A stretch of DNA of 64,000 nucleotides from Pelagimonas sp. (GCA_025210265.1 JAOASD010000004.1:1-64000); one strand, 5' to 3'; positions 41,091 to 50,344 are shown, numbered from the stretch's first letter. Translations and numbers: made by a program. The notes: generated by a model from the letters alone, not told the origin.

Positions 41091-42722
41091 TCAGGCTACG
41101 GTTTTGCGATCGCCTATGATCAGCTCAGCGGCTTTTTCTGCGATCATGATTGTGGGGGCGTTGGTATTCCCCGAAACCAGCGTGGGCATGACCGATGCAT
41201 CCACCACCCGCAGACCCTGTATCCCGTGCACACGCAGCTGTGGATCCACCACGGCAAGGGGATCTGTGCCCATTTTGCAGGTGCCAACAGGATGGTAAAT
41301 CGTGTCGGCCCGGTCGCGGATATGGGCGTCCCAATCGGCATCGGTTTGGGCGGTGTCTGTGCCAAACATTTCCTTGTGGCGATAGGGGGCCAAAGCCGGG
41401 GCTTCTAGAATGTCTCTGGTCATGCGGGCTCCGGCGATCATGGTCTGCATATCGCGCGGGTCGGATAGAAACCCCGGATCAATCGACGGCATATCCAGCG
41501 GATCGGCGCTGTGCAGGCCGACCGTGCCCCGGCTCTCTGGGCGCAATTTGCAGATATGGCAGCTATAGCCATAGCCATAATGCAGTTTGCGCGCGTGATC
41601 TTCGACCAGGGCGATGGTGAAATGCAGCTGAATATCGGGCCGCTCCAGATCTGGCGCGGTCTTGAGAAAGGCGGCCCCTTCGGCAAACGGGGTTGCGGCC
41701 ATGGACACCCCGTCGCGCCGCCAGCGCCACAGATGCCGCAGCAGGCGAGCGGATCCAATCACACCAATCCCGAAATTATCCGTATCCCGCGACCGATAGG
41801 CTAGGGTAAAGTCCAGATGGTCCTGCAGGTTCTGTCCGACTCCCGGCAGGGCATGGCGCAGGGGGATCCCATGCGCGGCCAGATCTTTGGGGGCACCAAT
41901 GCCCGACAGTTGCAGCAGCTGCGGAGATTTGAGCGCCCCGGCGCAAAGCAGCACTTCGGCCTGGGCGTGCAGGGCGATGTCCGGCCCCTTGCCCTTTTTG
42001 CGATAGGTCACGCCAGTGGCGCGGGTGCCATCAAACAGCAGACCGGTGGCATGGGCATGGGTGATCACGGTCAGGTTCGGGCGGTCCATCACCGGATGCA
42101 GATAGGCCGCCGCCGCCGAACAGCGTTCGCCGTTTTTCGCCGGGTCGTGGAACTGTGTGACCTGATATAGCCCGACGCCTTCGTTGTCGCCGCGGTTGAA
42201 ATCCTGGGTTTCGTGGTGCTGCAATTGCGTGGCGGCGTCGATAAAGGCGCGGGTCACCGGGCGGGGCTCTTTTTGGTTGGACACCTGAAGCGGCCCCTGC
42301 GCGCCATGCAGGGCGTCCTCTCCGCGCATGTTGTTTTCAGAGCGTTTGAAATAGGGTAGCACAGAGTCCCAGTCCCAGCCGGCACAGCCCGCCTGCGCCC
42401 AGCCATCGTAATCCTGTTTCTGGCCACGCACATACAGCATCGCATTGATCGCCGAGGAACCGCCCAGCGTTTTACCGCGCGGCTGATACCCGCGCCGTCC
42501 GTTCAGGCCGGGCTGAGGCGTGGTTTCGAAACACCAGTTGTTCACTTTCAGGGGTTTGCCCGGCAGCATGGCGACCACGGCGGCGGGCATTCGCACCAGC
42601 AGACTGTCGCCCCGGCCACCGGCTTCTAACAGGCAGACCGTGACCTTTGGGTCTTCGCTCAGCCGTGCGGCCAGGACCGACCCGGCAGAGCCCCCACCGA
42701 CAATCACGTAATCGAACTGCAT
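41091..42722 (-). CDS. GMC-family FAD oxidoreductase (alcohol/choline-dehydrogenase type)
   Basis: 543 residues from ATG 42722 (GGAGGAGA upstream). FAD motif YVIVGGGSAGSVLAARLSED, GMC signature 1 GKTLGGSSAINAMLYVRG, signature 2 GALKSPQLLQLSGIG, and the active site YHPVGTCKMG (His) with NTNAPTIMIAEKAAELI (Asn). It oxidises a primary alcohol; the family includes choline, alkanol and polyethylene-glycol dehydrogenases. No betaine-aldehyde dehydrogenase is adjacent, so choline is less likely. Confidence 0.92.
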   Translation of the reverse strand: MQFDYVIVGGGSAGSVLAARLSEDPKVTVCLLEAGGRGDSLLVRMPAAVVAMLPGKPLKVNNWCFETTPQPGLNGRRGYQPRGKTLGGSSAINAMLYVRGQKQDYDGWAQAGCAGWDWDSVLPYFKRSENNMRGEDALHGAQGPLQVSNQKEPRPVTRAFIDAATQLQHHETQDFNRGDNEGVGLYQVTQFHDPAKNGERCSAAAAYLHPVMDRPNLTVITHAHATGLLFDGTRATGVTYRKKGKGPDIALHAQAEVLLCAGALKSPQLLQLSGIGAPKDLAAHGIPLRHALPGVGQNLQDHLDFTLAYRSRDTDNFGIGVIGSARLLRHLWRWRRDGVSMAATPFAEGAAFLKTAPDLERPDIQLHFTIALVEDHARKLHYGYGYSCHICKLRPESRGTVGLHSADPLDMPSIDPGFLSDPRDMQTMIAGARMTRDILEAPALAPYRHKEMFGTDTAQTDADWDAHIRDRADTIYHPVGTCKMGTDPLAVVDPQLRVHGIQGLRVVDASVMPTLVSGNTNAPTIMIAEKAAELIIGDRKTVA

Positions 42723-42982
42723 GTGTCTCCTCCCCAGAATATGCCCGCTGAGCAAACCCCGCAGAGGCAGGTCTGGCAACGTCCCATTGCGGGGCAGACG
42801 CGACGTCAGGCGAGGCATGAGGGGGAAACGGGCAGGGTGACGTGGCGGCCCATTTCCTGATTGAAACAATCGGAAATTGCTTGAGCCGAGCCAAAGAATT
42901 TGTTAACCAGCGCCCGAAACTCTGCCAGCCGGTCCCTTTGGCCAGCCAGCCTCCACCGCACGTTGCACCGCCCGGAGAGCTC

Positions 42983-43414
42983 ATGTTGGCACGATGTCTA
43001 TCCCTTTGTTTTGCCCTGTTCAGCGCCAGCGCCGCCTGTGCCCAAGACAGCGTTGCGGGGCGTTTGTCGCTTCAGTTGAATGCCGTTGATCCGGTGGAAA
43101 ACGCCTGTCGGCTCAGCTTTGTTGCGGTGAATGGGCTGGCGGGGGATCTGACCAGCGTGGTGTTCGAGGCCGTGCTGTTTGACCGGTCCGGGCAGGTAGA
43201 TCGCCTGACCTTGCTGGATTTCGCAGCCCTGCCACAGGGGCGGCCACGTGTGCGGCAATTTCTGGTGCCGCAGCTGGCTTGCGATAATTTGGGGCAGGTG
43301 TTGATCAACGGGACACAGCGATGCGAATTGGCCGGGGGCGCAGAGGGTGCTGAGGGAGGCTGCGCGCGCGGGCTGAGCCTGTCCAGCCGCCTTGCGGTGG
43401 AGGTGATCGGATGA
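42983..43414 (+). CDS. exported protein heading the TonB/ExbBD operon
   Basis: 143 residues from ATG 42983 (GGAGAG upstream). Signal peptide LARCLSLCFALFSASAACAQ. The mature part is a short beta-rich domain with four Cys (ACRLSFVA, LACDNLG, QRCELAG, GGCARG). Its stop overlaps the exbB start (ATGA). No characterised family is recognised; position suggests a periplasmic accessory of the energy-transducing complex. Confidence 0.75.
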   Translation: MLARCLSLCFALFSASAACAQDSVAGRLSLQLNAVDPVENACRLSFVAVNGLAGDLTSVVFEAVLFDRSGQVDRLTLLDFAALPQGRPRVRQFLVPQLACDNLGQVLINGTQRCELAGGAEGAEGGCARGLSLSSRLAVEVIG

Positions 43415-44109
43415 TCGACACAGTGATCCACAGTCTGACCTATATCGCGGATCTGGGCGGGCCGGTTGTGCTGTTGCTGGGCGGGCTGTCCATTCTTGTG
43501 CTGGCGGTTGTGCTGTACAAGATCTGGCAATTCGCCGTGGCGCGGGTGGGGCAGCATCAGGCGCTGTTACAGGCCGTGGCGGCCTGGGATCGTGGGGACC
43601 GGGACGGGGCACGGACGGCGCTGGCGGGCTCGCGCAGCTATCTGCGCCCGGTGCTGCAGCTGGCCATGGCGGGGCAAAACGATGCTGCCCGCCTGGAGGC
43701 CGAGTCCGAAACCCGCTTTGCCCGGTTGGAAAAGGGGCTGCGTCTGCTGGAGACTGTTGCGCAGATGGCACCGCTTTTGGGGTTGTTTGGCACGGTTTTG
43801 GGGATGATTTCCGCGTTTCAGGCATTGCAGCAGGCGGGATCGCAGGTGGATCCCAGCATTCTGGCCGGGGGCATCTGGGTGGCGTTGCTGACAACGGCGG
43901 TGGGGCTGGCGGTTGCGATGCCGACCGCACTGGTGCTGAGCTGGCTCGAGTCCCGCATGGATGGCGAACGGGTTCTGGCGCTGAAGGCGCTGCGCACGAT
44001 CCTGTCCCCGACAGCTCAGGAGGCCCCTGCCGGGGTAACAGGTCAAGCGCCCCCCAACGGGGCGACGGCGCGGGTGGTTGCGCCGCTGATGGTCCCGGAT
44101 CATGCGTAG
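43411..44109 (+). CDS. exbB: ExbB/TolQ-family proton channel protein
   Basis: 232 residues with three membrane helices: GGPVVLLLGGLSILVLAVVLY, then TVAQMAPLLGLFGTVLGMISAF and WVALLTTAVGLAVAMPTALVL, which carry the conserved MotA/ExbB channel motif with Thr and Pro. It forms the pentameric inner-membrane channel that feeds the proton gradient to TonB. It overlaps exbD by 8 bases. The C-terminal tail is Pro/Ala rich. Confidence 0.93.
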   Translation: MIDTVIHSLTYIADLGGPVVLLLGGLSILVLAVVLYKIWQFAVARVGQHQALLQAVAAWDRGDRDGARTALAGSRSYLRPVLQLAMAGQNDAARLEAESETRFARLEKGLRLLETVAQMAPLLGLFGTVLGMISAFQALQQAGSQVDPSILAGGIWVALLTTAVGLAVAMPTALVLSWLESRMDGERVLALKALRTILSPTAQEAPAGVTGQAPPNGATARVVAPLMVPDHA

Positions 44110-44476
44110 GCAGGTCCGTCGTCGGCGGCTGTCCATGACATCGCTGATTGATGTCATTTTTCTGCTGCTGCTGTTTTTTATGCTCAGTTCGACCTTTACC
44201 AAATTTGCCGAGGTCGAGTTGGCGGCGGGGGGCGCGGCTGGGGGGCTGGCCGCGTCCGAAACCCGTCCGGTTTTTCTGCAGCTTGAAAGCGAGGCGCTGC
44301 GCCTGAATGGCCGCGCCCTGACGCTGGACCGTTTGCAGCAGGCATTTGACACCCCCGACCCTGTGGTGCTGGTCGCGCTGGGCGCGGATGTCACCGCGCA
44401 GCGTCTGGCCGATTTTCTGGTCGCCATGCGCACGCTGCCCGCCGCCAGGGTGACGGTGCTGGAGCGCGGGGCATGA
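44102..44476 (+). CDS. exbD: ExbD-family protein with the essential Asp
   Basis: 124 residues. The basic start RRQVRRRR and membrane helix MTSLIDVIFLLLLFFMLSST hold the protonatable Asp in the same place as Asp25 of E. coli ExbD. The periplasmic domain follows (PVFLQLESEALRLNG). Overlaps exbB by 8 and the second exbD by 4 bases. Confidence 0.93.
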   Translation: MRRQVRRRRLSMTSLIDVIFLLLLFFMLSSTFTKFAEVELAAGGAAGGLAASETRPVFLQLESEALRLNGRALTLDRLQQAFDTPDPVVLVALGADVTAQRLADFLVAMRTLPAARVTVLERGA

Positions 44477-44862
44477 TGCTGCGCCACCGCCAGAAATCCG
44501 AGCGCGAACCAACCATCGCGCTGATCAATATCGTGTTTCTGATGCTGATCTTTTTCCTTGTGGCGGGCACGCTGGCGCGACCTGTGGATGGGGATCTGCG
44601 GCTGGTCAGCACGGCGGATCTGGCGGGCGCGCCGCCCCCGGATGCGCTGGTCGTTCATGCGGATGCCCGGCTGAGCTATCGCGGCCAGGACATCGCGTCG
44701 CCGGCGGCGTTTGTGGACATGTTACCAGAGGAGGACCGCGCGCGGCTGCGTCTGATGCCGGATCGGGCTTTGGCGGCGCAGGATCTTGTCGCGCTGGGCC
44801 GGGCGTTGCGGGTGGCCGGGGCCGGACAGGTTGTGATCGTGACGCAAAGGGGGGCAGAGTGA
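44473..44862 (+). CDS. second ExbD-like protein with Asn in place of the essential Asp
   Basis: 129 residues. The topology is the same as ExbD: a basic start (RHRQKSEREP), a helix ALINIVFLMLIFFLVAGTLA, and a periplasmic part with LVVHADARLSYRGQDI. The residue matching E. coli Asp25 is Asn (L-I-N versus L-I-D in the preceding gene). It can pack as an ExbD but cannot carry a proton at that site. Translation is coupled to exbD (ATGA) and tonB (TGATG). Probably forms a heterodimer with the first ExbD. Confidence 0.9.
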   Translation: MMLRHRQKSEREPTIALINIVFLMLIFFLVAGTLARPVDGDLRLVSTADLAGAPPPDALVVHADARLSYRGQDIASPAAFVDMLPEEDRARLRLMPDRALAAQDLVALGRALRVAGAGQVVIVTQRGAE

Positions 44863-45866
44863 TGGGCCAATCGCGGGTGCTGAAACTGGCGGCGTTGTTG
44901 TTGGCGGGCGGCGCGCATGGGGCGCTGGCTGTGGCATTGGTGCCCGAGGCGGCGCAGATCCAGATGGAACAGGGGGCCGGGGGCGCGGATGTCCGCCTTG
45001 GCGCGGGTTTCGCGGATTTCGCCAAAGGGGTTGAGGTCGAGGAAACCCCAGACGCTCTGGCCGAGGCCATGCCGGAACCGCTTGCTCAGGAGTTGCCGGA
45101 TGCGATGCACGCGGTTGACCCGATTTCGACGGTATTGATGGCAGCGCAGCCCGTCCCTTTGTACAGTGCCGTGGCCCCGGCCAAGGCGGCGATGGTGATG
45201 CCGGTGCAGGCGGTGATGGTGCCGGATCCTGCGGCGCTGGCGCTGACAGCATCGGTGCAGGACAAGCTGGACAGCCAATCGGCAGATTCGCCGTCAGATG
45301 TGTCGGTTGATACGTCTGCCGACAGGTTGACGGCCACGGACCCACAGGACAGGGCGGTGACACGCTCGTTGCGGCCCCGGCTGCGCAGCGCGTCTGTTGC
45401 AGCCCAGCACAAACCAGCCAAAACCAAATCCCAATCCAAACCCAAACGCGAAACGCCGGTGCAGAAAACCGCTCGCGTCAAAACGCCAGCCAAGCCAAAG
45501 CCCAAGGCCGGTCGCGCCGATCGGGACGCGACGGCAGGGACGACGCAGGGCCGTGCGACCGGGCGGCATAGCAGCCAGGGCAGTGGCGGCAAGAAACGGC
45601 AATCCGGCAATGCGGCCAGCGCCAATTATCAGGGCAAGCTGGCCAGCTGCATTCAGCGCAAAGTGCGTGTGAGCGCACGGGGCAAGGTCCGGCCTGTCTT
45701 TGCCATCACGATCAGCGGCGCGGGCCGCGTTACGGCGGCGTCGCTGGTGCGTTCATCTGGCAATGCCCGGTTGGATCGGGAGGCGCTGAGCGGGGTGCGC
45801 CGGGTGCGGGGTTGTCCCAAACCGCCTGCCGGGGCGCGGCGCAGCTTTACGCTGGGTATTCGCTGA
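44862..45866 (+). CDS. tonB: TonB-family energy transducer
   Basis: 334 residues from ATG 44862 (TGATG with the previous stop); the GTG at 44859 is an alternative. An N-terminal anchor (LKLAALLLAGGAHGALAVALV), a long acidic then Lys/Pro-rich linker (KPAKTKSQSKPKRETPVQK) spanning the periplasm, and a C-terminal TonB domain: YQGKLASCIQRKVRV, VRPVFAITISGAGRVTAAS and DREALSGVRRVRGCP. The Cys in the last two could be linked. It powers the haem receptor encoded convergently. Confidence 0.92.
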   Translation: MGQSRVLKLAALLLAGGAHGALAVALVPEAAQIQMEQGAGGADVRLGAGFADFAKGVEVEETPDALAEAMPEPLAQELPDAMHAVDPISTVLMAAQPVPLYSAVAPAKAAMVMPVQAVMVPDPAALALTASVQDKLDSQSADSPSDVSVDTSADRLTATDPQDRAVTRSLRPRLRSASVAAQHKPAKTKSQSKPKRETPVQKTARVKTPAKPKPKAGRADRDATAGTTQGRATGRHSSQGSGGKKRQSGNAASANYQGKLASCIQRKVRVSARGKVRPVFAITISGAGRVTAASLVRSSGNARLDREALSGVRRVRGCPKPPAGARRSFTLGIR

Positions 45867-45898
45867 TCTGTAGATCCGCCCTGACACATCGTCTTGGC

Positions 45899-45922
45899 AC
45901 CCCGGTCATCGCCGGGGTTTTT
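45899..45922 (+). terminator. rho-independent terminator of the TonB operon
   Basis: ACCCCGG, a 6-nt loop and CCGGGGT, then TTTT. It lies 32 bp after the tonB stop. Confidence 0.85.
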
Positions 45923-45962
45923 CTTTGTCTGGGTGTCGCAGCTACTGCTGCGCAAAAAGCAT

Positions 45963-46001
45963 GCGGCCCCCGCCGCGCAAAAGGCAAGCGGCCCCCGCCG
46001 C
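45963..46001. repeat. short tandem repeat, period 25 bp
   Basis: GCGGCCCCCGCCGC occurs at 45963-45976 and 45988-46001, each followed by an A-run (AAAAGGC and AAAAAACG) in the intergenic space. Confidence 0.6.
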
Positions 46002-46027
46002 CAAAAAACGAACCACTGCCCACAGAG

Positions 46028-46054
46028 AAAGGCGCGCCCATCGCTGGACGCGCC
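46028..46054 (-). terminator. terminator-like hairpin of the haem-receptor gene
   Basis: GGCGCG and CGCGCC arms (46031-46036, 46049-46054) with TTTCTCTG after them on the minus strand; 25 bp past the receptor stop. Confidence 0.6.
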
Positions 46055-46078
46055 CTCTGCTCGGCGGTTTATCCTGCC

Positions 46079-48202
46079 TTAGAACAGCATCGAGACCCCA
46101 AGTTTGAAGGTCCGACCCGGTGCCTTACGGCTGTCCGAGGACAGATGGCCCACATAGTCTGTGTCAAACACGTTCTCGACGCCAAAGCGGATTTCGGCCC
46201 CGTCCAGCACCCCGGTCTGCGGGCGATAGGTGCCGCGCAGAGTGTGGATGGTCACATCTTTCAGATCATCCCCTGCGGCATTGCGGCGATCCGTGCCATA
46301 GGACGCTTCCCAGCTGAGATCGGCGTAATCCTCGAATTTTTTACCGATGGTCAGCTGTGCGGTGTCCGCCGACAGGATGCGCCAGTCGCGCCCGCTGGTG
46401 TTGGACAAAATTGTGGGCTGGCCAAAGGCATGGTCGGGGAAGTGTTCCCGGCCTTCGCTGATATTGGCGTTCAGGTCAAAATACAGACCGCTTTCCAACC
46501 CATAAGATGCCTCTAGCTCAAAGCCCTGAACCTCGACCCGTTCCAGCGGGGTGGTGGGGATCCGGGTTGCGCCATCGGGCAGCGAAAAGGCCGAATTGGG
46601 GGCGGTGTAGCTGGTGATGTCCCACATGGTGGTTTTGTAGATATTGCCGCGCACCGCCAAAGAGTCGCCCGGTCGGAACACGCCTTCGCCCGCATAGGAT
46701 GCACCCAGTTCAAAGGTCTGCGATTTTTCCGTCGTGCTCATTTTGTAATCGGAAAAATCCGACCCGCCGAGATCGTCGATGATCGGCATCCCTTCGGTAT
46801 AGGCGGCGCTGCCAAAGACAGAGAACCCGTTGCCGAAATCATAGGCCAGCGCCAGACCACCCATCAGCGCCTCATTTTCATAGGTGTCATAGGCGCTGTT
46901 GGCGGGATCGACCTTGGCGCTTTCATACCGCATGGCGGGGGTGACGGTCCAATTGCCGATCGACATTTCGTCGATCAGATACAGGGCAAACCGGTTGTCT
47001 TCCCCGCCCGGCGCGCTGGCGGCTTCGTTGTCTTTGCGCTTGCGGCGGGAAAATTCGACACCTGCGTTCAGTTCGTGCGAAATGGCGCCCGTGTCAAACA
47101 GGGCCGTGTTGGCAAAGGTCAGTTTGGTGGTTTCATAGCGTTGTTTTGCATTCACCGTATTGACCAGGAAGGGGAAGCTGGGCGTGCCCTGCAGGAACGA
47201 CGATCCGTCCACGTAATCATATTCGATCTTCTGATCGGCGTGGCTCAGCGTGGCGCTGAAATCAATCAGGTCATTGTCCAGCGGGTTATATTCATATTTC
47301 AGGGTTGCCTGGGTGGTGTCGGTCAGACGGTCCACATTGCCAAAAGCCCCGCTGCTGGTGGCGAATTGGTCATAGGGTTTGTCTTTGTCATCCGCGACGG
47401 TGTTTGTGTAGGAAAAAGACAGCGCATGGTCATTGTCCTGACCAAAGCTGACACGCCCTTTGGCCAGCACGGATGGGGTGCGGAAATCGCTGTTTTCGAT
47501 TTCGGTCCCATCGCCGGATTCGTAATTTTCCGCATCGCGCAGCGTGTAGTTCAGCAGCAGTTCGGCATTTTCCGTGGGCTGCCAGGCCAATGTGGTGGAG
47601 CTGGAATAGCCCTTGCCATTTGAGCTGAACTCAACTGTCTGGCCAAAGCTGAGCCCGACCTCGCCATTGGTGAAATCCGAGGCATCCTTGGTTTCCATTT
47701 TCACCACGCCGCCGACAATGCCGGACCCATAGGCAAAGGATCCGATTGTGCCGCGCAGCACTGTGGCTTTGCGATACAGCAGCGGATCGGTGAACAGCTG
47801 GGTGCCAATGCGGTACAGCTCTTCTGAACCGGTGGTGGCCCCATCCACGATGATGGCGATTTTCTGATCGTTGCCAAAGGTGTTGTTGGCCCCGAATCCG
47901 CGGATATTGATGCCAGATCCCTGCGGAGTGTTGCCGTTCACCAGGGTCACACCGGGTACGGAATCAATCAGCTGCGCCACGGTAGAGGCCTGCCGATCCT
48001 GCAGTTCCTCTTCGTCGATCACGGTCTGGGGCACGGCGGATCCGATGGCCAGGTCGCGCTTGCCCCCGGTCAGGAACAAATAGCCCAGAAAGCCGGGGCC
48101 TTGGTCTTGGGTGTTTGTATCCTGCGCGGCGGCAGGCATAGCAATAGCGGTTGTCAGCGCCACGACCAGTGCGGTCGTGTTGCGAAGTGCGGTTCTGGAC
48201 AT
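46079..48202 (-). CDS. TonB-dependent haem/haemoglobin-type outer-membrane receptor
   Basis: 707 residues with signal peptide (TTALVVALTTAIAMPAAAQ). The plug domain includes QTVIDEEELQDRQASTVAQL, SVPGVTLVNGNTPQGSGINI and RGFGANN. The beta-barrel has alternating strands and ends in a typical aromatic C-terminus (RTFKLGVSMLF). It imports haem or a haem complex with TonB energy. It is divergent from hmuSTUV (214 bp between starts) and convergent with tonB, which supports haem as substrate; siderophore receptors share the fold. AGAGGGA precedes the start. Confidence 0.92.
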   Translation of the reverse strand: MSRTALRNTTALVVALTTAIAMPAAAQDTNTQDQGPGFLGYLFLTGGKRDLAIGSAVPQTVIDEEELQDRQASTVAQLIDSVPGVTLVNGNTPQGSGINIRGFGANNTFGNDQKIAIIVDGATTGSEELYRIGTQLFTDPLLYRKATVLRGTIGSFAYGSGIVGGVVKMETKDASDFTNGEVGLSFGQTVEFSSNGKGYSSSTTLAWQPTENAELLLNYTLRDAENYESGDGTEIENSDFRTPSVLAKGRVSFGQDNDHALSFSYTNTVADDKDKPYDQFATSSGAFGNVDRLTDTTQATLKYEYNPLDNDLIDFSATLSHADQKIEYDYVDGSSFLQGTPSFPFLVNTVNAKQRYETTKLTFANTALFDTGAISHELNAGVEFSRRKRKDNEAASAPGGEDNRFALYLIDEMSIGNWTVTPAMRYESAKVDPANSAYDTYENEALMGGLALAYDFGNGFSVFGSAAYTEGMPIIDDLGGSDFSDYKMSTTEKSQTFELGASYAGEGVFRPGDSLAVRGNIYKTTMWDITSYTAPNSAFSLPDGATRIPTTPLERVEVQGFELEASYGLESGLYFDLNANISEGREHFPDHAFGQPTILSNTSGRDWRILSADTAQLTIGKKFEDYADLSWEASYGTDRRNAAGDDLKDVTIHTLRGTYRPQTGVLDGAEIRFGVENVFDTDYVGHLSSDSRKAPGRTFKLGVSMLF

Positions 48203-48298
48203 GATCGTCCCTCTGTCAGCGTATGTGTGGTTTTGACGTGGGCTGGCACAAGGCTGGCAGGCGGACGGGTATGGCCCGTCGCATTTTCGTGGTTGCGG

Positions 48299-48327
48299 GA
48301 TCTAAGTTAACCAACTAAAACAGTCAA
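48299..48327 (-). promoter_or_regulatory. candidate promoter of the haem-receptor gene
   Basis: On the minus strand -35 TTGACT (48327-48322), 17-bp spacer, -10 TAGATC (48304-48299). The spacer contains AGTT-AACC-AACT-like inverted repeats that could bind an iron regulator. No clear Irr or Fur consensus is seen. Confidence 0.35.
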
Positions 48328-48416
48328 GATAAACTTGCCAGCCACCGGTTATCCCTTCGACCACCAGCCAGCCGGAATCCTCATCCCCTTTTGACTGCTA
48401 TGAGTGAGGGCAGGCT

Positions 48417-49463
48417 ATGGCTCTGGACATTGTGAATGCGGCTGCGGTGCGCGCGGCGCTGCAGGACACACCAAAATTGCGCGAGCGCGATCTCGCAGAG
48501 AAACTGGGCATTTCCGAAGCGCAGCTGCTGGCGGCGCAGGTCGGCAAGACTGTGGTGCGGATCAATCCCGTGCCGGATGTTTTGGTTCCCCGCATCCCGG
48601 CGCTGGGCGAGGTGATGGCGCTGACGCGCAACGAGTCCTGTGTCAGCGAAAAGGTCGGCACCTATTCCGAATATCGCGGTGGCGCCCATGCGGGCATGGT
48701 GTTCAACGAACAGATCGACCTGCGCATGTTCCCCAAACATTGGTGCCATGCTTTTGCTGTCACCAAAGAGACCGCGCAGGGCGTGCGGCGGTCCTTGCAG
48801 GTGTTCGATGCGGCCGGGGATGCGGTGCACAAGGTTCACCTGCGCGATGGGTCTGATGTGGATGCGTTCCGGGCAATCCGCGCCGATCTGGCGCTGGAGG
48901 ATCAGTCCGACTGGATCGAGGTCGCGGCCCGCACCCCGCCCGAGGCCCCGAAATCGCGCCCGGACAAGGTGGACCAGCTGCGCAGCGACTGGGCGGGCAT
49001 GACCGACACGCACCAGTTCCTGCGCCTGTGTTCCAAACTGAAAATGAACCGGCTGGGGGCCTATCGCATCGTTGGTGCGCCTTTTGTGCGGTTGCTTGAT
49101 CCGTCGGCGGTGGATGTGATGCTGCATGGCGTGCGCGATGCGGGCATCGACTTCATGCTGTTTGTGGGCAATCAGGGCTGCATCCAGATCCATAGCGGCC
49201 CGGCGGTGACGCTGCGGGCCATGGGCTCGTGGCAGAATATTCTGGATCCGGGCTTTGATATGCATCTGCGGCTGGATCACATCCACGAAGTCTATGCGGT
49301 GGAAAAACCCACCCAGCGCGGTCCGGCCCTGTCGGTCGAAGCGTTTGACGCCCAGGGCGGTCTGATCCTGCAGGCGTTCCCCATGGCACGAGAGGGGCGC
49401 GACACGCGCCCGCAATGGAAACAGATCGTGGATGGTCTGCAATCGCAAGAGGGGCAGGCATGA
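48417..49463 (+). CDS. hmuS: haem-degrading/haem-trafficking factor HmuS (HemS/ChuX family)
   Basis: 348 residues, two repeated HemS domains. LREKDLAEKLGISE-like start (LRERDLAEKLGISEAQLLAA), ALTRNESCVSEKVGTYSEY, LRMFPKHWCHAFAV, then in the second half MTDTHQFLRLCSKLKMNRLG and SGPAVTLRAMGSWQNILDPGF with LRLDHIHEVYAVEKPTQRG. It receives haem in the cytoplasm and delivers or degrades it. First gene of hmuSTUV; GAGGGCA precedes the start. Confidence 0.95.
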   Translation: MALDIVNAAAVRAALQDTPKLRERDLAEKLGISEAQLLAAQVGKTVVRINPVPDVLVPRIPALGEVMALTRNESCVSEKVGTYSEYRGGAHAGMVFNEQIDLRMFPKHWCHAFAVTKETAQGVRRSLQVFDAAGDAVHKVHLRDGSDVDAFRAIRADLALEDQSDWIEVAARTPPEAPKSRPDKVDQLRSDWAGMTDTHQFLRLCSKLKMNRLGAYRIVGAPFVRLLDPSAVDVMLHGVRDAGIDFMLFVGNQGCIQIHSGPAVTLRAMGSWQNILDPGFDMHLRLDHIHEVYAVEKPTQRGPALSVEAFDAQGGLILQAFPMAREGRDTRPQWKQIVDGLQSQEGQA

Positions 49464-50341
49464 TGCGTCGGGATGGGTTTGCATGGCTGACAGGGCTGTG
49501 GACGGCGCTGTTCTGTGCCTTTGTCGGTTGGTCTGTCAGCGCGCAGGAAGACAGCGTTGCTGATATGCCCCCGGATCTTTTGTCGATTGGCGGCGAAGTG
49601 ACCGAAATCGTCTATGCGCTGGGGCAGGGACATCGCCTGCTGGCGCGGGACACGACCTCGACCTACCCGGCAGAGGCCAACAAACTGCCCGATGTGGGCT
49701 ATATGCGGGCGCTGTCCCCCGAAGGTGTGCTGTCGGTGGGGCCGTCGCTGATCCTGACCGCGCAAGGGGCGGGGCCTGTCGAGGCGATCGAGGTGCTGCG
49801 CGCCGCCGATGTCCAGATGGTCGAGGTGCCCCACGGGTTTGACGGTGCAGCGATTGCGGAAAAGATCCGCGTCGTCGGGGCCGCGCTGGATGTGCCAGTC
49901 AAGGCCGAGGCACTGGCCCGCGAAGTCACCGCCGCGCTGGACAGCGCCACGGCGCTGGCGGACTCCCATACCGGCCCGCGCAAACGGGTTCTGTTTGTGC
50001 TGAACGCGCGCGATGGCAAGCTGACCGTTGGCGGCGGTGCCACGGCAGCGGATGCTTTGATCACGCTGGCCGGTGGGATCAATGCGGCGCAGGGCTTTGA
50101 TGGCTATAAACCCATGAGCGAAGAGGCCGCGCTGGCCGCTGCCCCTGATGTGGTGGTGATGATGGGCCGGGGCGATCACAGCCTGCCCGCCGATGTGCTG
50201 TTTGCCATGCCCGCCCTGGCGCTGAGTCCGGCGGCGCAGGCTGGCGCGCTGCTGAAGGTCGACGGGCTGAAGGCGCTGCGCTTTGGTCCCCGCACAGCCG
50301 AGGCCGTGCGCGACCTGAACAGCGCGCTTTACGGAGGCTGA
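49460..50341 (+). CDS. hmuT: periplasmic haem-binding protein HmuT
   Basis: 293 residues from ATG 49460, overlapping the hmuS stop (ATGA). A signal sequence lies in GLWTALFCAFVGWSVSAQ. The binding-protein fold: LLSIGGEVTEIVYALGQGHR, DVGYMRALSPEGVLSVGPSL, VLFVLNARDGKLTVGGGATAAD, DVVVMMGRGDHS and TAEAVRDL. The Tyr in GYMRAL is the usual haem ligand in this family. It hands haem to HmuU. Confidence 0.93.
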   Translation: MMRRDGFAWLTGLWTALFCAFVGWSVSAQEDSVADMPPDLLSIGGEVTEIVYALGQGHRLLARDTTSTYPAEANKLPDVGYMRALSPEGVLSVGPSLILTAQGAGPVEAIEVLRAADVQMVEVPHGFDGAAIAEKIRVVGAALDVPVKAEALAREVTAALDSATALADSHTGPRKRVLFVLNARDGKLTVGGGATAADALITLAGGINAAQGFDGYKPMSEEAALAAAPDVVVMMGRGDHSLPADVLFAMPALALSPAAQAGALLKVDGLKALRFGPRTAEAVRDLNSALYGG

Positions 50342-50344
50342 GCC

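Noticed and set aside
41091-42722. Choline dehydrogenase BetA
   Set aside because: The GMC fold fits, but no betaine-aldehyde dehydrogenase, BetI or choline transporter is adjacent, so only the broad family is called.
45953-46013. Minisatellite-like repeat as a CRISPR remnant
   Set aside because: Only two short G/C-rich units with no spacer structure or cas genes.
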